Shown piece after piece: positions 23,759 to 32,193 of a DNA stretch of 64,000 nucleotides. Under the pieces are notes generated by a model. The model did no database searches. It was not told where the DNA came from and saw nothing but the letters and a program-made list of their open reading frames with translations. The stretch's first letter is position 1; each line of letters begins with the position of its first letter. Origin of the DNA: Varibaculum massiliense (GTDB lineage Bacteria; Actinomycetota; Actinomycetes; Actinomycetales; Actinomycetaceae); NCBI RefSeq assembly GCF_900106855.1, contig NZ_FNWI01000004.1, positions 868,001 through 932,000 on the forward strand, read 5' to 3'. The position numbers were made by a program, and so were the translations under genes.

Positions 23759-25834
23759 TTAGTTGGCACCCTTGTCTGGCGATGCGGAGTCAGCGACCAA
23801 GAGGACGCGTACAGTCCGCAGCGAGCACAGCGCAAGATCATTGGTGGTGGTTTCAACCAATATCGGGTCGAAGCTCGTCTTCAGTTCGGACACTATTTCA
23901 CTCATCTTCGAGTCGTGCCTCGAGAAGTCGTGGGGGATAGTTTCGGAGCCTATTGGCAAACCCGTCGTGTCGAGGTCGGTGAGTAGACCGAAGGCAGCGC
24001 TATTATCATTGGTCTGCACTCGGCCAACCAAGTTAGTCAGGACTTCCACAACAGCCTCACGCAAAGTTGGGGCTGTCCGCACCTCGGGTGCGACTCCCGG
24101 CAAGAACCCCAATACGGTTACCCCAAGACCGGGCTGCGAGATATCAACCAAGGTGTAGGACATCTTCATGATGTTGAGGGTGTTACGCAAGAAGCCAAGA
24201 TCAGATTCATCTGCGGCGGCGGACAAATCTACTGTAGGCAGATCTGAAGCGGATTTAAGGGCCTTACGCAGCGCCAGATCAGAAATGACCGACAAGATCG
24301 CTTCTCGGGCAGCGCTAGCCAGACTACGGCCGGCTCCGGTGCCTACATAGTCATTTTCGAACCATACGTTGCGATTTTCAGGTGACAGGGGGAAGGCCGC
24401 GGCAGCAGGGACAGTTATCGTTCCGCCAGACCTCAAGCTGACACCGGCAACACTACGGACAGGGAAATCATCGTGGGCGGAACCGAGCCAGGAAACCAAC
24501 TGCTGGGGCTGAATTTCGGCCTCAATGTCCTGACCATACTCCAAGTTACCCCAAGTGTCAGCGTGGGCGATGGCCGCGTTCATCACCAGTGTACAGCGAG
24601 CCTGAAGAGGAGTATGCAGATTGTAGGCTGACAGTGAGCACCGATCCGGGGCGGTCATGCCAGGCTGGACGATCTGAACAACCGTGCCCGAGGATACCTT
24701 GACCGGAGACTGCTCAGAGTCGTCATCTGTCAGCTTGGGAATAAGGCCGGTGTAGAAACCGAGAATCGGCATGTAGTCGTTAACCTCGTCATGCTGCTCA
24801 GGACCCTGACGAAGATCACAAGGGATAGCTGCGGCATCAAGTTCGGCAACAAACTCATCTATATCGAAGAGTTCAGGAGTCTTAGCTTCATCTTCGTAAC
24901 TGAGGGGATGCTCGAGGATAGCCTCGGCGGTCAAATCCATAGTTTCGTGGTTCTGGATGATCAGTCGATTGGACACCTCAGGGTTCAGACACCCAGTGAA
25001 GTAACGGAAGATATCGAAGCCGAGCATGGTTCCAAGCATGCCGGCTAGAGTGTGACTTGGAGCTGAGTATGGTAGCAGCTGGCCAAATAGTACTCGCTGG
25101 TGTAACTGAACTGCCTGTTCTAGCGGCAAACCGCCAGCCAACCTAGCAAGTACGGTGGCCCAGCGCGGGGACGTTGGGGTGCCCAGGGCAGGTCCAACAA
25201 AAGAACGCTGCCCGATAGTCATTGCAGGAATGATGATAACTTCAGCACCCTTCGCCTGCTCTTCTAGTTGGAAGATGCACGAGGCGCCAACTGCGTCGCA
25301 GTCAATCAGAACAGCATCAAAGGCATCGAGATTTAAACCGTCCAACGAGTTCATAACTTCAGCTGACTCATTACCATTGGCGTGCAACATTTTGACCGCA
25401 GCGCGAATCATCGCGGTGTCACCAACTGCAACAACCCTGGCGTTCCGGAACTTATCAAAACGCCTACGTGGACCACCGACGAAGTGGTGAATCAAAGATA
25501 TCTGGCTGGCGTACTTTTTGGAAATATTAGCCGGCAGGACGGACTCGTCTTCGGGGTCGTCATCCCGAACCAGATTACGGTTGGCCAGAGCCAAAACCAG
25601 CTTCTCGAGCATCTCTGCCTGAGATTCGGACAACATGGTACGCAGTTCACCTAACGTCCTCTTACCATTCAGGAGCGGAGCAACGGTCTTAAGCCACTTG
25701 TAGACCGTCTTACCCTTAAGGACTAAACCCTCATCTTCCCCGCGAATATAGACACCGAACCCGGTGTCACCGAAGATTACATCTCGACGCAACAATGGAC
25801 GCATAGACCCTGAAAAACCGGCTTCCGTGGACAT
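23759..25834 (-). CDS. Ocin-ThiF-like leader-binding protein (TbtF/TclI-type)
   Basis: 691 residues, first gene of the operon. The N-terminal ~90 residues (VIFGDTGFGVYIRGEDEG, then LVLKGKTVYKWLKTVAPL) look like the winged-helix RiPP recognition element that binds leaders. Residues 110-250 are a ThiF/E1-like Rossmann fold (FRNARVVAVGDTAMIRAAV, FDAVLIDCD, IPAMTIGQRSFVGPALG). The second half (about 400-690) resembles the ocin_ThiF-like C-terminal region. It is expected to deliver the precursor to the YcaO protein. GAGGAGAAAA precedes ATG 25834, and a sigma-70-type promoter lies 50-80 bases upstream. Confidence 0.87.
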   Translation of the reverse strand: MSTEAGFSGSMRPLLRRDVIFGDTGFGVYIRGEDEGLVLKGKTVYKWLKTVAPLLNGKRTLGELRTMLSESQAEMLEKLVLALANRNLVRDDDPEDESVLPANISKKYASQISLIHHFVGGPRRRFDKFRNARVVAVGDTAMIRAAVKMLHANGNESAEVMNSLDGLNLDAFDAVLIDCDAVGASCIFQLEEQAKGAEVIIIPAMTIGQRSFVGPALGTPTSPRWATVLARLAGGLPLEQAVQLHQRVLFGQLLPYSAPSHTLAGMLGTMLGFDIFRYFTGCLNPEVSNRLIIQNHETMDLTAEAILEHPLSYEDEAKTPELFDIDEFVAELDAAAIPCDLRQGPEQHDEVNDYMPILGFYTGLIPKLTDDDSEQSPVKVSSGTVVQIVQPGMTAPDRCSLSAYNLHTPLQARCTLVMNAAIAHADTWGNLEYGQDIEAEIQPQQLVSWLGSAHDDFPVRSVAGVSLRSGGTITVPAAAAFPLSPENRNVWFENDYVGTGAGRSLASAAREAILSVISDLALRKALKSASDLPTVDLSAAADESDLGFLRNTLNIMKMSYTLVDISQPGLGVTVLGFLPGVAPEVRTAPTLREAVVEVLTNLVGRVQTNDNSAAFGLLTDLDTTGLPIGSETIPHDFSRHDSKMSEIVSELKTSFDPILVETTTNDLALCSLRTVRVLLVADSASPDKGAN

Positions 25835-25886
25835 GGTTTTCTCCTCGCGGCGACAAAATGACTTTGTGATTAATAAGCCCGTGTGG

Positions 25887-25916
25887 AGTCTAATTGACTA
25901 AGTGGGAAGCTGTCAA
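25887..25916 (-). promoter_or_regulatory. Sigma-70-type promoter of the RiPP operon
   Basis: On the minus strand TTGACA (25916-25911), an 18-nt spacer, then TAGACT (25892-25887). It is about 52 bp upstream of the ThiF-like start codon and is the only strong consensus promoter I see for the operon. Confidence 0.65.
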
Positions 25917-26101
25917 CTTTTAGGCACTTGACGCGTGTCGGCACGAGATACAAGGAGGTGATCTGGGCGGCAGACCAACGATCAGGTAGCGAGCCGGTGC
26001 TTATAGGGGAGGTCCTTCCCGAGGCGATCAAGCACCTGATGGAGGCCAACCCGAAAACGGCCCCGCAGTGGGCTCGCGATATGGCAGCAAACACAAGTTG
26101 A
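25898..26101 (+). pseudogene. Unidentified gene remnant at the island/prophage junction
   Basis: An open frame of 67 codons, with no ATG near its beginning, ends at TGA 26099-26101. Its sequence looks like real protein (RVGTRYKEVIWAADQRSGS, GEVLPEAIKHLMEANP, KTAPQWARDMAANTS). The 5' side is cut by the RiPP operon promoter. It could be the tail of a host gene broken by insertion, or a phage remnant. I do not recognise the family. Confidence 0.4.
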
Positions 26102-26270
26102 GGCAAGGCCGTCCGGTTTTGGGGTTTCCCATGACTTATTAGTGAGGGGTGGTTGCTACCGGTGGCCACGGTACATCTTCCCACTCAAGCTCGAAGCTCG
26201 GCTTTGAGGGCCTGCCTGGCGGGTAGGCGACCTCCACAACGTACGTGGTTGTGGTTGTAGACAAACAAGT

Positions 26271-26280
26271 TCACTAGTGA
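26271..26280. promoter_or_regulatory. Candidate phage operator 1, TCACTAGTGA
   Basis: Perfect 10-bp palindrome, identical to the one at 26369-26378. The pair lies just upstream of the first early gene, where a phage repressor would act. Confidence 0.5.
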
Positions 26281-26305
26281 GACCTGCTCTGGGAGCGCTC
26301 GGCGG

Positions 26306-26340
26306 GTCACCCTCAACACGCCTTCGGGCAAGAGGGTGAC
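26306..26340. other. Hairpin with UUCG inner loop between the operator palindromes
   Basis: GTCACCCTC (26306-26314) pairs with GAGGGTGAC (26332-26340). Inside, GCC-TTCG-GGC (26320-26329) closes a stable tetraloop. No gene lies in 26102-26443; the hairpin and the two palindromes are its only clear structures. It may be a leader RNA structure. Confidence 0.6.
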
Positions 26341-26368
26341 TCGCCTTTGTCGTCTCCTCAAGCGGTTT

Positions 26369-26378
26369 TCACTAGTGA
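26369..26378. promoter_or_regulatory. Candidate phage operator 2, TCACTAGTGA
   Basis: Second copy of the palindrome, 98 bp from the first and 66 bp before the first early gene start codon. Confidence 0.5.
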
Positions 26379-26443
26379 TCTGAGCAATCTTTAGCGCGGG
26401 TCTCCACAAGCCCTGACTTTGTCAGGGAGATGGAGACGAGACC

Positions 26444-27190
26444 GTGAAGGTCAACCTCAAGTCCGAAGGATACACGTTCAAAAACGACTACCAAGTTAAA
26501 AGCTTCGATATTGATGCTGACGATTTCGCGGTCATGATTGATTCTGACCGTCGCCAGCGCGCTAAGGAAAAGAACCTGCCACTCGATAAGGTTGCGCCGC
26601 GCAGCCCGCAGGAAATCTGTGACGATTTGTGGCGGGCAGAGGAGGCGGTTGCTCACGATGCCAAGCGTGGGGATCGTGGCAAGGGCAAAAAGAAGTGTAA
26701 CTGTGGGCGTGCTTGCGAGGAGCGTCAGGGCTGCCGGGCGCCAGAATCATTTCCTTGGTCCCTCGACTATATGAAGCAAGAGCCCAAGGTTCGGGACGAA
26801 GTTTTGCCTCTTTCTGCTGAAAACCAGCTTCTAACTGATATCGATGCGGCCTATAGGGAAAGGATGCTGGATGCTTTACAAAAGGCCCGCGAACGACTTG
26901 ATGTCAGGCACCGCCAAGTCATTGAGCTGATGCATCCAGCTGGTGATTACGGACCGAAACCCGGCACCGAAAACTCTGACGCTTATGTTCGTAAGCCGGT
27001 CTCGCAGGCTGATGTGGCCCGCGAGCTTGGTCTTACTCGCGCACGTGTTTCCCAGCTTTATAAAGAAGCGCTCGCGATGCTGCACGCAGCACTGGTGGAG
27101 GCCGGATTTAACACTTTAGCACCGGTCGGCAGTGAGTTAGAGGGAGAAACCAGCCAGGTAGCTCCCATGACCGAAAGGCAAGGTGAGTAG
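26444..27190 (+). CDS. Phage sigma-70 region 4-like protein
   Basis: 248 residues from GTG 26444 (GGAGACGAG ahead). The C-terminal part, about 140-225, is a sigma region-4-like helix-turn-helix: ALQKARERLDVRHRQVIELM, then VSQADVARELGLTRARVSQL and a trailing YKEALAMLHAALVEAG. The middle holds a Cys-rich patch KKKCNCGRACEERQGC near 85-100 that might bind zinc. Regions 2 and 3 of a full sigma factor are not evident. As the first rightward gene it may steer early transcription; whether it binds core RNA polymerase is unknown. Confidence 0.7.
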   Translation: MKVNLKSEGYTFKNDYQVKSFDIDADDFAVMIDSDRRQRAKEKNLPLDKVAPRSPQEICDDLWRAEEAVAHDAKRGDRGKGKKKCNCGRACEERQGCRAPESFPWSLDYMKQEPKVRDEVLPLSAENQLLTDIDAAYRERMLDALQKARERLDVRHRQVIELMHPAGDYGPKPGTENSDAYVRKPVSQADVARELGLTRARVSQLYKEALAMLHAALVEAGFNTLAPVGSELEGETSQVAPMTERQGE

Positions 27191-27195
27191 CAATC

Positions 27196-27447
27196 ATGGC
27201 ATCTCATGGTTTGAAGCTTTCCATCGCTAAACACATCCCGGCCGACCCGGGAATCGTCGCCACCAAAACAGTAAAAGTACGCGAACGCATCGCCCGGTTC
27301 CTGTTCGGTGCCCCGCGCAAACTCATGATCATCGTGCCCGGTGAGAGTGTCGACCAGATCGATATCCACGAAAAACCTAATCCCGACGAGTCGCTGATAG
27401 CGCTTGCGGAGGCGGTCGGCGTAACCAAGGCAGGTGAGGCGAAGTGA
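27196..27447 (+). CDS. Hypothetical phage early protein, 83 aa
   Basis: Lies 5 bases after the sigma-like gene and overlaps the next by 4 bases (ATG at 27196; last codons AAG TGA around GTGAACG), so it is part of the early operon. The sequence has a basic patch (KVRERIARFLFGAPRK, near 28-43) followed by IIVPGESVDQIDIHEKP. No membrane segment. I do not recognise a family. Confidence 0.6.
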   Translation: MASHGLKLSIAKHIPADPGIVATKTVKVRERIARFLFGAPRKLMIIVPGESVDQIDIHEKPNPDESLIALAEAVGVTKAGEAK

Positions 27448-27854
27448 ACGTCACGCAAGCAAACAGTGTTATTTCTGCTCTCAATCATGTTGCTGAGTTG
27501 GTGACTGCTCTAGCGGCGGATGTGGAGTCTGCTGCCTGGGAGGGGTTTGAGGATCATGCTGGCATGAGCGGTGCGCGTCCTATGGCTGCCGCCCAGCTCG
27601 CCCAGCCAGCATTATCTGATGCGGTAGCTGAACACGGCCGGCAAACCACACAGTCAACACCTCAACCTACTCCCCCGCCTCCAGTGGTTTCACTTGAACA
27701 GGTTCGTGGGGTGCTAGCAGAGCTTTCCTCGGCAGGTAAGACTGCGCAGGTGCGCCAGCTGATCCTGGATGCGGGTGCGCAGCGCCTTTCGGATGTGAAC
27801 CCGGGCAAATATGGGTGGCTGCTTGATCAGGCGAAGAGGCTATCTGATGCCTGA
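27444..27854 (+). CDS. Small phage protein, rrp5-annotated type, 136 aa
   Basis: Starts at GTG 27444, overlapping the previous gene. Residues 1-45 are helical; 55-85 form a Gln/Thr/Pro-rich linker. The C-terminal 50 residues (VSLEQVRGVLAELSSAGKTA, then LILDAGAQRLSDVNPGKY) match a small domain seen beside DUF2800 nucleases in many phages of Gram-positive hosts, often mislabelled rRNA biogenesis protein rrp5. Function is unknown; its position points to replication or recombination. Family recall is from memory. Confidence 0.65.
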   Translation: MNVTQANSVISALNHVAELVTALAADVESAAWEGFEDHAGMSGARPMAAAQLAQPALSDAVAEHGRQTTQSTPQPTPPPPVVSLEQVRGVLAELSSAGKTAQVRQLILDAGAQRLSDVNPGKYGWLLDQAKRLSDA

Positions 27855-28995
27855 CCAACACGCACTCCTTAGTGCTTCTGGCGCTCACCGGTGGCTGAAG
27901 TGTCCACCATCAGCGTTAGCGGAGGCGGGTCTGCCGGATTCGTCTTCGGCTGCTGCCGAGCAGGGTACGGTTGCGCACGCGTTGGCGGAGTGGAAACTAC
28001 GCCACGCCTTGCATCAGGCACCATCCATGAAGCCGGTATCAAATTGGATCGACTCTGAGATGGAGGCCCATACCGACGACTACGTCGCCTTCATCCAAGA
28101 GCGGCTGCGTGAGGCACGCAAAACCTGTGCAGACCCTCAAGTGTTGATCGAGCAGCGCCTGGACTACTCCTATCTGGTGCCGGGTGGGTTTGGTACCGGC
28201 GACTGCGTAATCATCGCCGAACCGGCATTGCAGATCATTGACCTGAAATACGGGCAAGGTGTGCTGGTTGAGGCAGAACGCAACCCACAGCTGATGCTGT
28301 ATGCGCTCGGTGCGCTGGCTGCTTTCGATCCTCTCTACGATATCTGTGAGGTGGCGGTGACAATCTTCCAACCCCGCAGATCCAACGTGGACACCTGGAC
28401 AGTTAGCGTCACCGAACTGAGGGCGTGGGCTGAGAAGGTTGTGCGCCCAACGGCCAAGCAGGCAGCTCGCGGTGAAGGTTGCTTTGCGGCAGGTGATTGG
28501 TGTCGTTTCTGCAAGCTAGCAGCGACTTGTAGAGCTAGGGCCGAGGCGAATCTAGCGCTAGCCCGCTTGGAGTTCGCTCCACCAGCCCAGCTTAGCGATG
28601 TGGAGATTGCTGAGGTGCTCACCAAGCTGCCGAAGTTGAAAGCCTGGGCATCTGACATCGAGGCCTACGCACTCTCGCTAGCGATTAATCAAGGCAAGAC
28701 CTGGGCTGGCTTCAAGCTCGTCGAAGGACGCTCGATTCGCAAGTACACCGACGAAAACGCCGTCGCGCAGGCGGCTGAGGCTGCAGGTGTCAGCGACATT
28801 TTTGAGCGCAAGCTCAAGACGATTACGGCACTGGAGAAACATCTGGGCAAGAAACGCTTCAACGAACTCCTCGGCACCCTGATCGTCAAGCCACCGGGCA
28901 AGCCCACCCTGGTGCCTGAAACCGACAAACGGCCCGCACTGGCAACCGTGAGCGCGGCCGAAGAATTCACTCAAATAAAGAAAACCAAGAAATAA
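27847..28995 (+). CDS. DUF2800 PD-(D/E)XK nuclease-like protein
   Basis: 382 residues from ATG 27847, overlapping the previous stop by 8 bases; an earlier in-frame start at 27811 lies inside that gene. The N-terminus LSASGAHRWLKCPPSALAE and HALAEWKLR are DUF2800 landmarks. The nuclease core is VLIEQRLDYSYLVPGGFGTG, then DCVIIAEPALQIIDLKYGQG with the Asp-Leu-Lys catalytic motif. A cysteine cluster (WCRFCKLAATCRARA, near 222-236) probably holds an iron-sulfur cluster, as in AddB/RecB-like phage nucleases. It works with the DUF2815 protein downstream, probably in recombination. Confidence 0.9.
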   Translation: MPDQHALLSASGAHRWLKCPPSALAEAGLPDSSSAAAEQGTVAHALAEWKLRHALHQAPSMKPVSNWIDSEMEAHTDDYVAFIQERLREARKTCADPQVLIEQRLDYSYLVPGGFGTGDCVIIAEPALQIIDLKYGQGVLVEAERNPQLMLYALGALAAFDPLYDICEVAVTIFQPRRSNVDTWTVSVTELRAWAEKVVRPTAKQAARGEGCFAAGDWCRFCKLAATCRARAEANLALARLEFAPPAQLSDVEIAEVLTKLPKLKAWASDIEAYALSLAINQGKTWAGFKLVEGRSIRKYTDENAVAQAAEAAGVSDIFERKLKTITALEKHLGKKRFNELLGTLIVKPPGKPTLVPETDKRPALATVSAAEEFTQIKKTKK

Positions 28996-29013
28996 ACAGA
29001 AAGGTAACTAGCA

Positions 29014-29571
29014 ATGTCAGTAAAGAATCCAACTCGAGTCATCACCGGCGAAGTACGCCTGTCGTATGCAAACCTGTTCGAAGCCAAATCCATCCAAGGA
29101 TCCAAACCGAAATACTCTGTCAGCCTTATTATTCCGAAGTCCGATAAAGCAACGCTGGCGAAGATCGAGGCCGCCATTGACGCTGCCATCGAGGCAGGTA
29201 CGGCCAAGTTTGGTGGCAAGCGACCTAACAAAGCGGCGCTGAAGCTACCACTGCGCGACGGAGACACCGAGCGCGACGACGAAGCATACGCAAACTCGAT
29301 GTTCGTCAACGCAAACTCCACGACACCGCCGCAGGTAGTTGATGAGACCCTGGCTCCGATCCTAGACCGCTCCCAGGTCTACTCCGGATGTTACGCGCGT
29401 GCTTCGATCACGTTCTATGCGTTCAACACCAACGGCAACAAGGGTATCGCCTGCGGGCTAGGCAACATCCAAAAGATTCGCGACGGCGAACCCTTAGGTG
29501 GCGGTCACGTGTCTGCTGAGGAGGACTTCTCCGCCTTCACCAATAACAGTGGAGACGATTTCCTCAACTAG
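29014..29571 (+). CDS. DUF2815 single-strand-binding-like protein
   Basis: 185 residues. Opens with the family pattern VITGEVRLSYANLFEAKSI, SVSLIIPKSDKATLAKIEAA and later SGCYARASITFYAFNTNGNKG. DUF2815 proteins sit with DUF2800 nucleases and resemble phage ssDNA-binding/annealing proteins. The acidic C-terminus (SAEEDFSAFTN, DDFLN) recalls the protein-docking tail of SSBs. AGAAAGGTAAC precedes the ATG. Confidence 0.9.
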   Translation: MSVKNPTRVITGEVRLSYANLFEAKSIQGSKPKYSVSLIIPKSDKATLAKIEAAIDAAIEAGTAKFGGKRPNKAALKLPLRDGDTERDDEAYANSMFVNANSTTPPQVVDETLAPILDRSQVYSGCYARASITFYAFNTNGNKGIACGLGNIQKIRDGEPLGGGHVSAEEDFSAFTNNSGDDFLN

Positions 29572-29592
29572 AACAAAGAAAGGAGCATACAA

Positions 29593-29787
29593 ATGTCTGA
29601 GTGCTATAGCGCTTGCCTGATGGCTGGCACCGCACTAATCATCGCCTGCGCGACAGGGGCACTATTTGGGGATATCCTCGGCCTGCTCTTGGTCGCATGG
29701 ATCAGGAAACGACAATCGAAACGTGAGATTCAACGCTGGCAGGCGCGATACCAAAACTCTGCCCTAAAAACTTCAGAGCAGAGTTAG
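29593..29787 (+). CDS. Small membrane protein, 64 aa
   Basis: One long hydrophobic segment (about residues 9-36: MAGTALIIACATGALFG, then ILGLLLVAW) followed by a strongly basic tail (IRKRQSKREIQRW). AAAGGAGC precedes ATG 29593. Type I or III single-pass topology with the basic tail inside is predicted. No family recognised. Confidence 0.6.
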   Translation: MSECYSACLMAGTALIIACATGALFGDILGLLLVAWIRKRQSKREIQRWQARYQNSALKTSEQS

Positions 29788-29803
29788 CCGGGCACCATAG
29801 CTA

Positions 29804-29842
29804 GGCAGGGAGTCAGCCAAACCATGAGGCTGGCTCCCTGCC
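29804..29842 (+). terminator. 15-bp stem-loop before the DNA polymerase gene
   Basis: GGCAGGGAGTCAGCC (29804-29818) pairs with GGCTGGCTCCCTGCC (29828-29842) with one wobble and a 9-nt loop. No U-tract follows. The ATG at 29824 lies in its loop, which argues against that ATG as the polymerase start. Confidence 0.6.
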
Positions 29843-29868
29843 CCGCTACAAAACACATAGGACAAATC

Positions 29869-31836
29869 GTGCATATATCAATCGATTTAGAAACTTACAG
29901 CCCCACAAATCTTTCAAAAACCGGAGTCTACCCATACGCCGCCCACCCAGACTTCCAGATACTCCTGTTCGGCTACGCCATCGACGACGAGCCGGTGCAG
30001 GTGGTTGATATGGCTAGCGGAGAAAAACTACCCGACGAGATACGTGCCGCTCTGGTGGATCCACAAATTACAAAGTGGGCATTCAACGCCACTTTCGAGC
30101 GCATCTGCCTGTCAGCATGGCTACATCGTCACCACTCAGAGCTATTGCCTGAAGGCGAGTTTTTGGATCCGGCCCAGTGGCGGTGCTCTATGGTCTGGGC
30201 AGCATATCTTGGGATGCCCATGAGCCTAGACCAAGTAGCGAAAGTACTGGATCTGCCGGTGAAGAAAGACACGGCAGGTAAGAAGCTGATTAAGCAGTTC
30301 TGCACCCCAGCCACCCCGTCTCTCATTAATGAAGGCGCGTGCCGTAACCTGCCCTTATCTGATCCGGCAGGCTGGAAGGCCTTCAAGGAATACAACCGCC
30401 GTGATGTGGAGGTTGAACAAGCCATCCACACCAAGCTAGCTCGCTTCCCTGTACCAGAGGACGAATGGGCGGCTTACGCTCTCGACCAGCGCATCAACGA
30501 TGCCGGAATCAACCTCGATGCGACCCTCGTTAATGCCGCTGTAACTTTAGATGATAAACATCGGCAGGCTACTTTGGCTCGTGCCCAAGAGCTAACTGGC
30601 CTGAAGAATCCGAACAGCCCGATCCAACTCAAAGACTGGCTCGCAAAAAACGACTACCAACTGGAATCGCTCGCGAAAGCCGAAGTCGAGACTGCTCTCG
30701 AAACGGCCACTGGCGTGGTGAAAGAAGTACTCGAGCTGCGCGGAGACCTCGCCAAGTCTTCGGTGAAAAAGTATCAGGCGATGCAAAACGTAGCAGGCAT
30801 TGATGAACGCGCACGCGGCCTGCTGCAGTTCTATGGTGCCGGGCGAACCGGACGCTTCGCAGGACGACTCGTCCAAGTCCAAAACCTGCCCAGGAATTAT
30901 CTACCTGACCTCGATGAAGCTCGCGTTCTCGTGAGAGCCGGGAACCTGGAAGCGCTCGAACTGCTCTACGAATCAGTACCCGACACGCTTTCCCAGCTGA
31001 TCCGCACCGCATTCATTCCCAGCCACGGTAACAGGTTTATTGTCGCCGACTACTCAGCTATTGAGGCACGGGTGATCGCCTGGCTCGCCGGTGAAGAATC
31101 TACCCTCGCCGCGTTTCGTGACGGCAAGGATCTTTATTGCGAGACAGCCAGCCGCATGTTTGGAGTCAAAGTCGAAAAACACGGTACCAATGCCGGGCTG
31201 CGGCAGAAAGGGAAGATAGCGGTGCTGGCTTGCGGTTATGGCGGCTCCGTTGGTGCATTGAAGGCAATGGGTGCTTTGCGGATGGGGCTTGCCGAAGACG
31301 AACTAAAACCCATAGTGGATGCCTGGCGGGCAGCCAACCCGAACATTGTGTGGCTGTGGCAGGAAGTCGAAGAAGCAACACTTGAAGCCATCACCACTCG
31401 TAGACCAGTGCGCCTGCGTAACCTCACCTTCGCTCTTGAGTCCGGGATCCTGTTCATCACTTTGCCATCGGGTAGACGGTTGGCGTACGTGAAACCTGGT
31501 CTGGGTAAGAATCGTTTTGGTGGTACCTCGATCACCTACTGGGGTATCACCACGGGGCGCAGGTGGGGACGCCTGGAAACCTATGGCGGCAAACTAGTCG
31601 AGAATATCGTCCAGGCAGTCGCCCGCGACCTACTCGTGAATGGCATGCAAAACGTCACTGAAACAGGCCATCGGATCGTGATGCATGTTCACGACGAAAT
31701 CGTCATCGACGAACCACTAGATTCCGGCTTCACCGTTGAGAACGTCTGCCAACTCATGTCCAGGCTGCCAGACTGGGCAGAAGGCCTGCCCTTGACTGCT
31801 GACGGATACGAGTGTTCCTACTACCGCAAAGATTAA
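29869..31836 (+). CDS. Phage family A DNA polymerase (exonuclease + polymerase)
   Basis: 655 residues from GTG 29869 (AGGACAAATC ahead; MHISIDLETYS). An open start at 29824 lies in a hairpin loop and adds 15 non-family residues. The N-terminal third is a DnaQ-like 3'-5' exonuclease: IDLET (Exo I), NATFERICLSAWL (Exo II) and EYNRRDVEVE (Exo III). The polymerase part contains YGAGRTGRFAGRLVQVQNLP, motif A VADYSAIEARVIAWLAG, motif B RQKGKIAVLACGYGGS and motif C MHVHDEIVID. It replicates phage DNA. Confidence 0.95.
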   Translation: MHISIDLETYSPTNLSKTGVYPYAAHPDFQILLFGYAIDDEPVQVVDMASGEKLPDEIRAALVDPQITKWAFNATFERICLSAWLHRHHSELLPEGEFLDPAQWRCSMVWAAYLGMPMSLDQVAKVLDLPVKKDTAGKKLIKQFCTPATPSLINEGACRNLPLSDPAGWKAFKEYNRRDVEVEQAIHTKLARFPVPEDEWAAYALDQRINDAGINLDATLVNAAVTLDDKHRQATLARAQELTGLKNPNSPIQLKDWLAKNDYQLESLAKAEVETALETATGVVKEVLELRGDLAKSSVKKYQAMQNVAGIDERARGLLQFYGAGRTGRFAGRLVQVQNLPRNYLPDLDEARVLVRAGNLEALELLYESVPDTLSQLIRTAFIPSHGNRFIVADYSAIEARVIAWLAGEESTLAAFRDGKDLYCETASRMFGVKVEKHGTNAGLRQKGKIAVLACGYGGSVGALKAMGALRMGLAEDELKPIVDAWRAANPNIVWLWQEVEEATLEAITTRRPVRLRNLTFALESGILFITLPSGRRLAYVKPGLGKNRFGGTSITYWGITTGRRWGRLETYGGKLVENIVQAVARDLLVNGMQNVTETGHRIVMHVHDEIVIDEPLDSGFTVENVCQLMSRLPDWAEGLPLTADGYECSYYRKD

Positions 31837-32039
31837 GAATCTATGGTCTTTAGTATTTCGGCCGGGCTAGCGTCCAAGAATTGCCGGACACAGCAATAAA
31901 GCTGCTCTTGCAAGCTGTCTCGAGGCTGGTTGTCTTCTAGCTCGCACACGTATTCGAGGAAACAGCGCAGCCGCATCTGCGTAAACACCGCCCACACGCT
32001 CGCCTTATCAATCTTTTCCATACCCCTAATCATCACCAT
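31833..32039 (-). CDS. Small antisense ORF, up to 68 aa
   Basis: Minus-strand frame (MEKIDKASVWAVFTQMRLRC; then acidic and Cys-rich to the C-terminus) between the polymerase and antirepressor genes. Possible starts are at 32039, 32033, 32027 or ATG 32021; the last follows TTAGGGG at very short spacing. Its stop overlaps the polymerase stop by 4 bases. An inverted repeat CCCCTAA/TTAGGGG (32024-32030, 32044-32050) lies at its 5' side. The composition looks protein-like, but no homologue comes to mind. Confidence 0.4.
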   Translation of the reverse strand: MVMIRGMEKIDKASVWAVFTQMRLRCFLEYVCELEDNQPRDSLQEQLYCCVRQFLDASPAEILKTIDS

Positions 32040-32193
32040 TGGTTAGGGGTAATGCCCACGGAGTATACCCAGCATCGCCACAGCACACAGGTTCTTTTCA
32101 TCCCTGCTTCTGCTGGCTGCGTTGCGGTGGTTCGGGCTTCTCGATTTAACACTTTTAGGTTCATCGGCAGTCCAGTAGGAGCCCTTACTCTAC

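Noticed and set aside
25950-25965. AAGGAGGTGATC looks like a perfect anti-16S ribosome-binding site or a piece of 16S rRNA
   Set aside because: It lies inside the remnant reading frame as codons AAG GAG GTG ATC, with no start codon at proper distance and no rRNA context.
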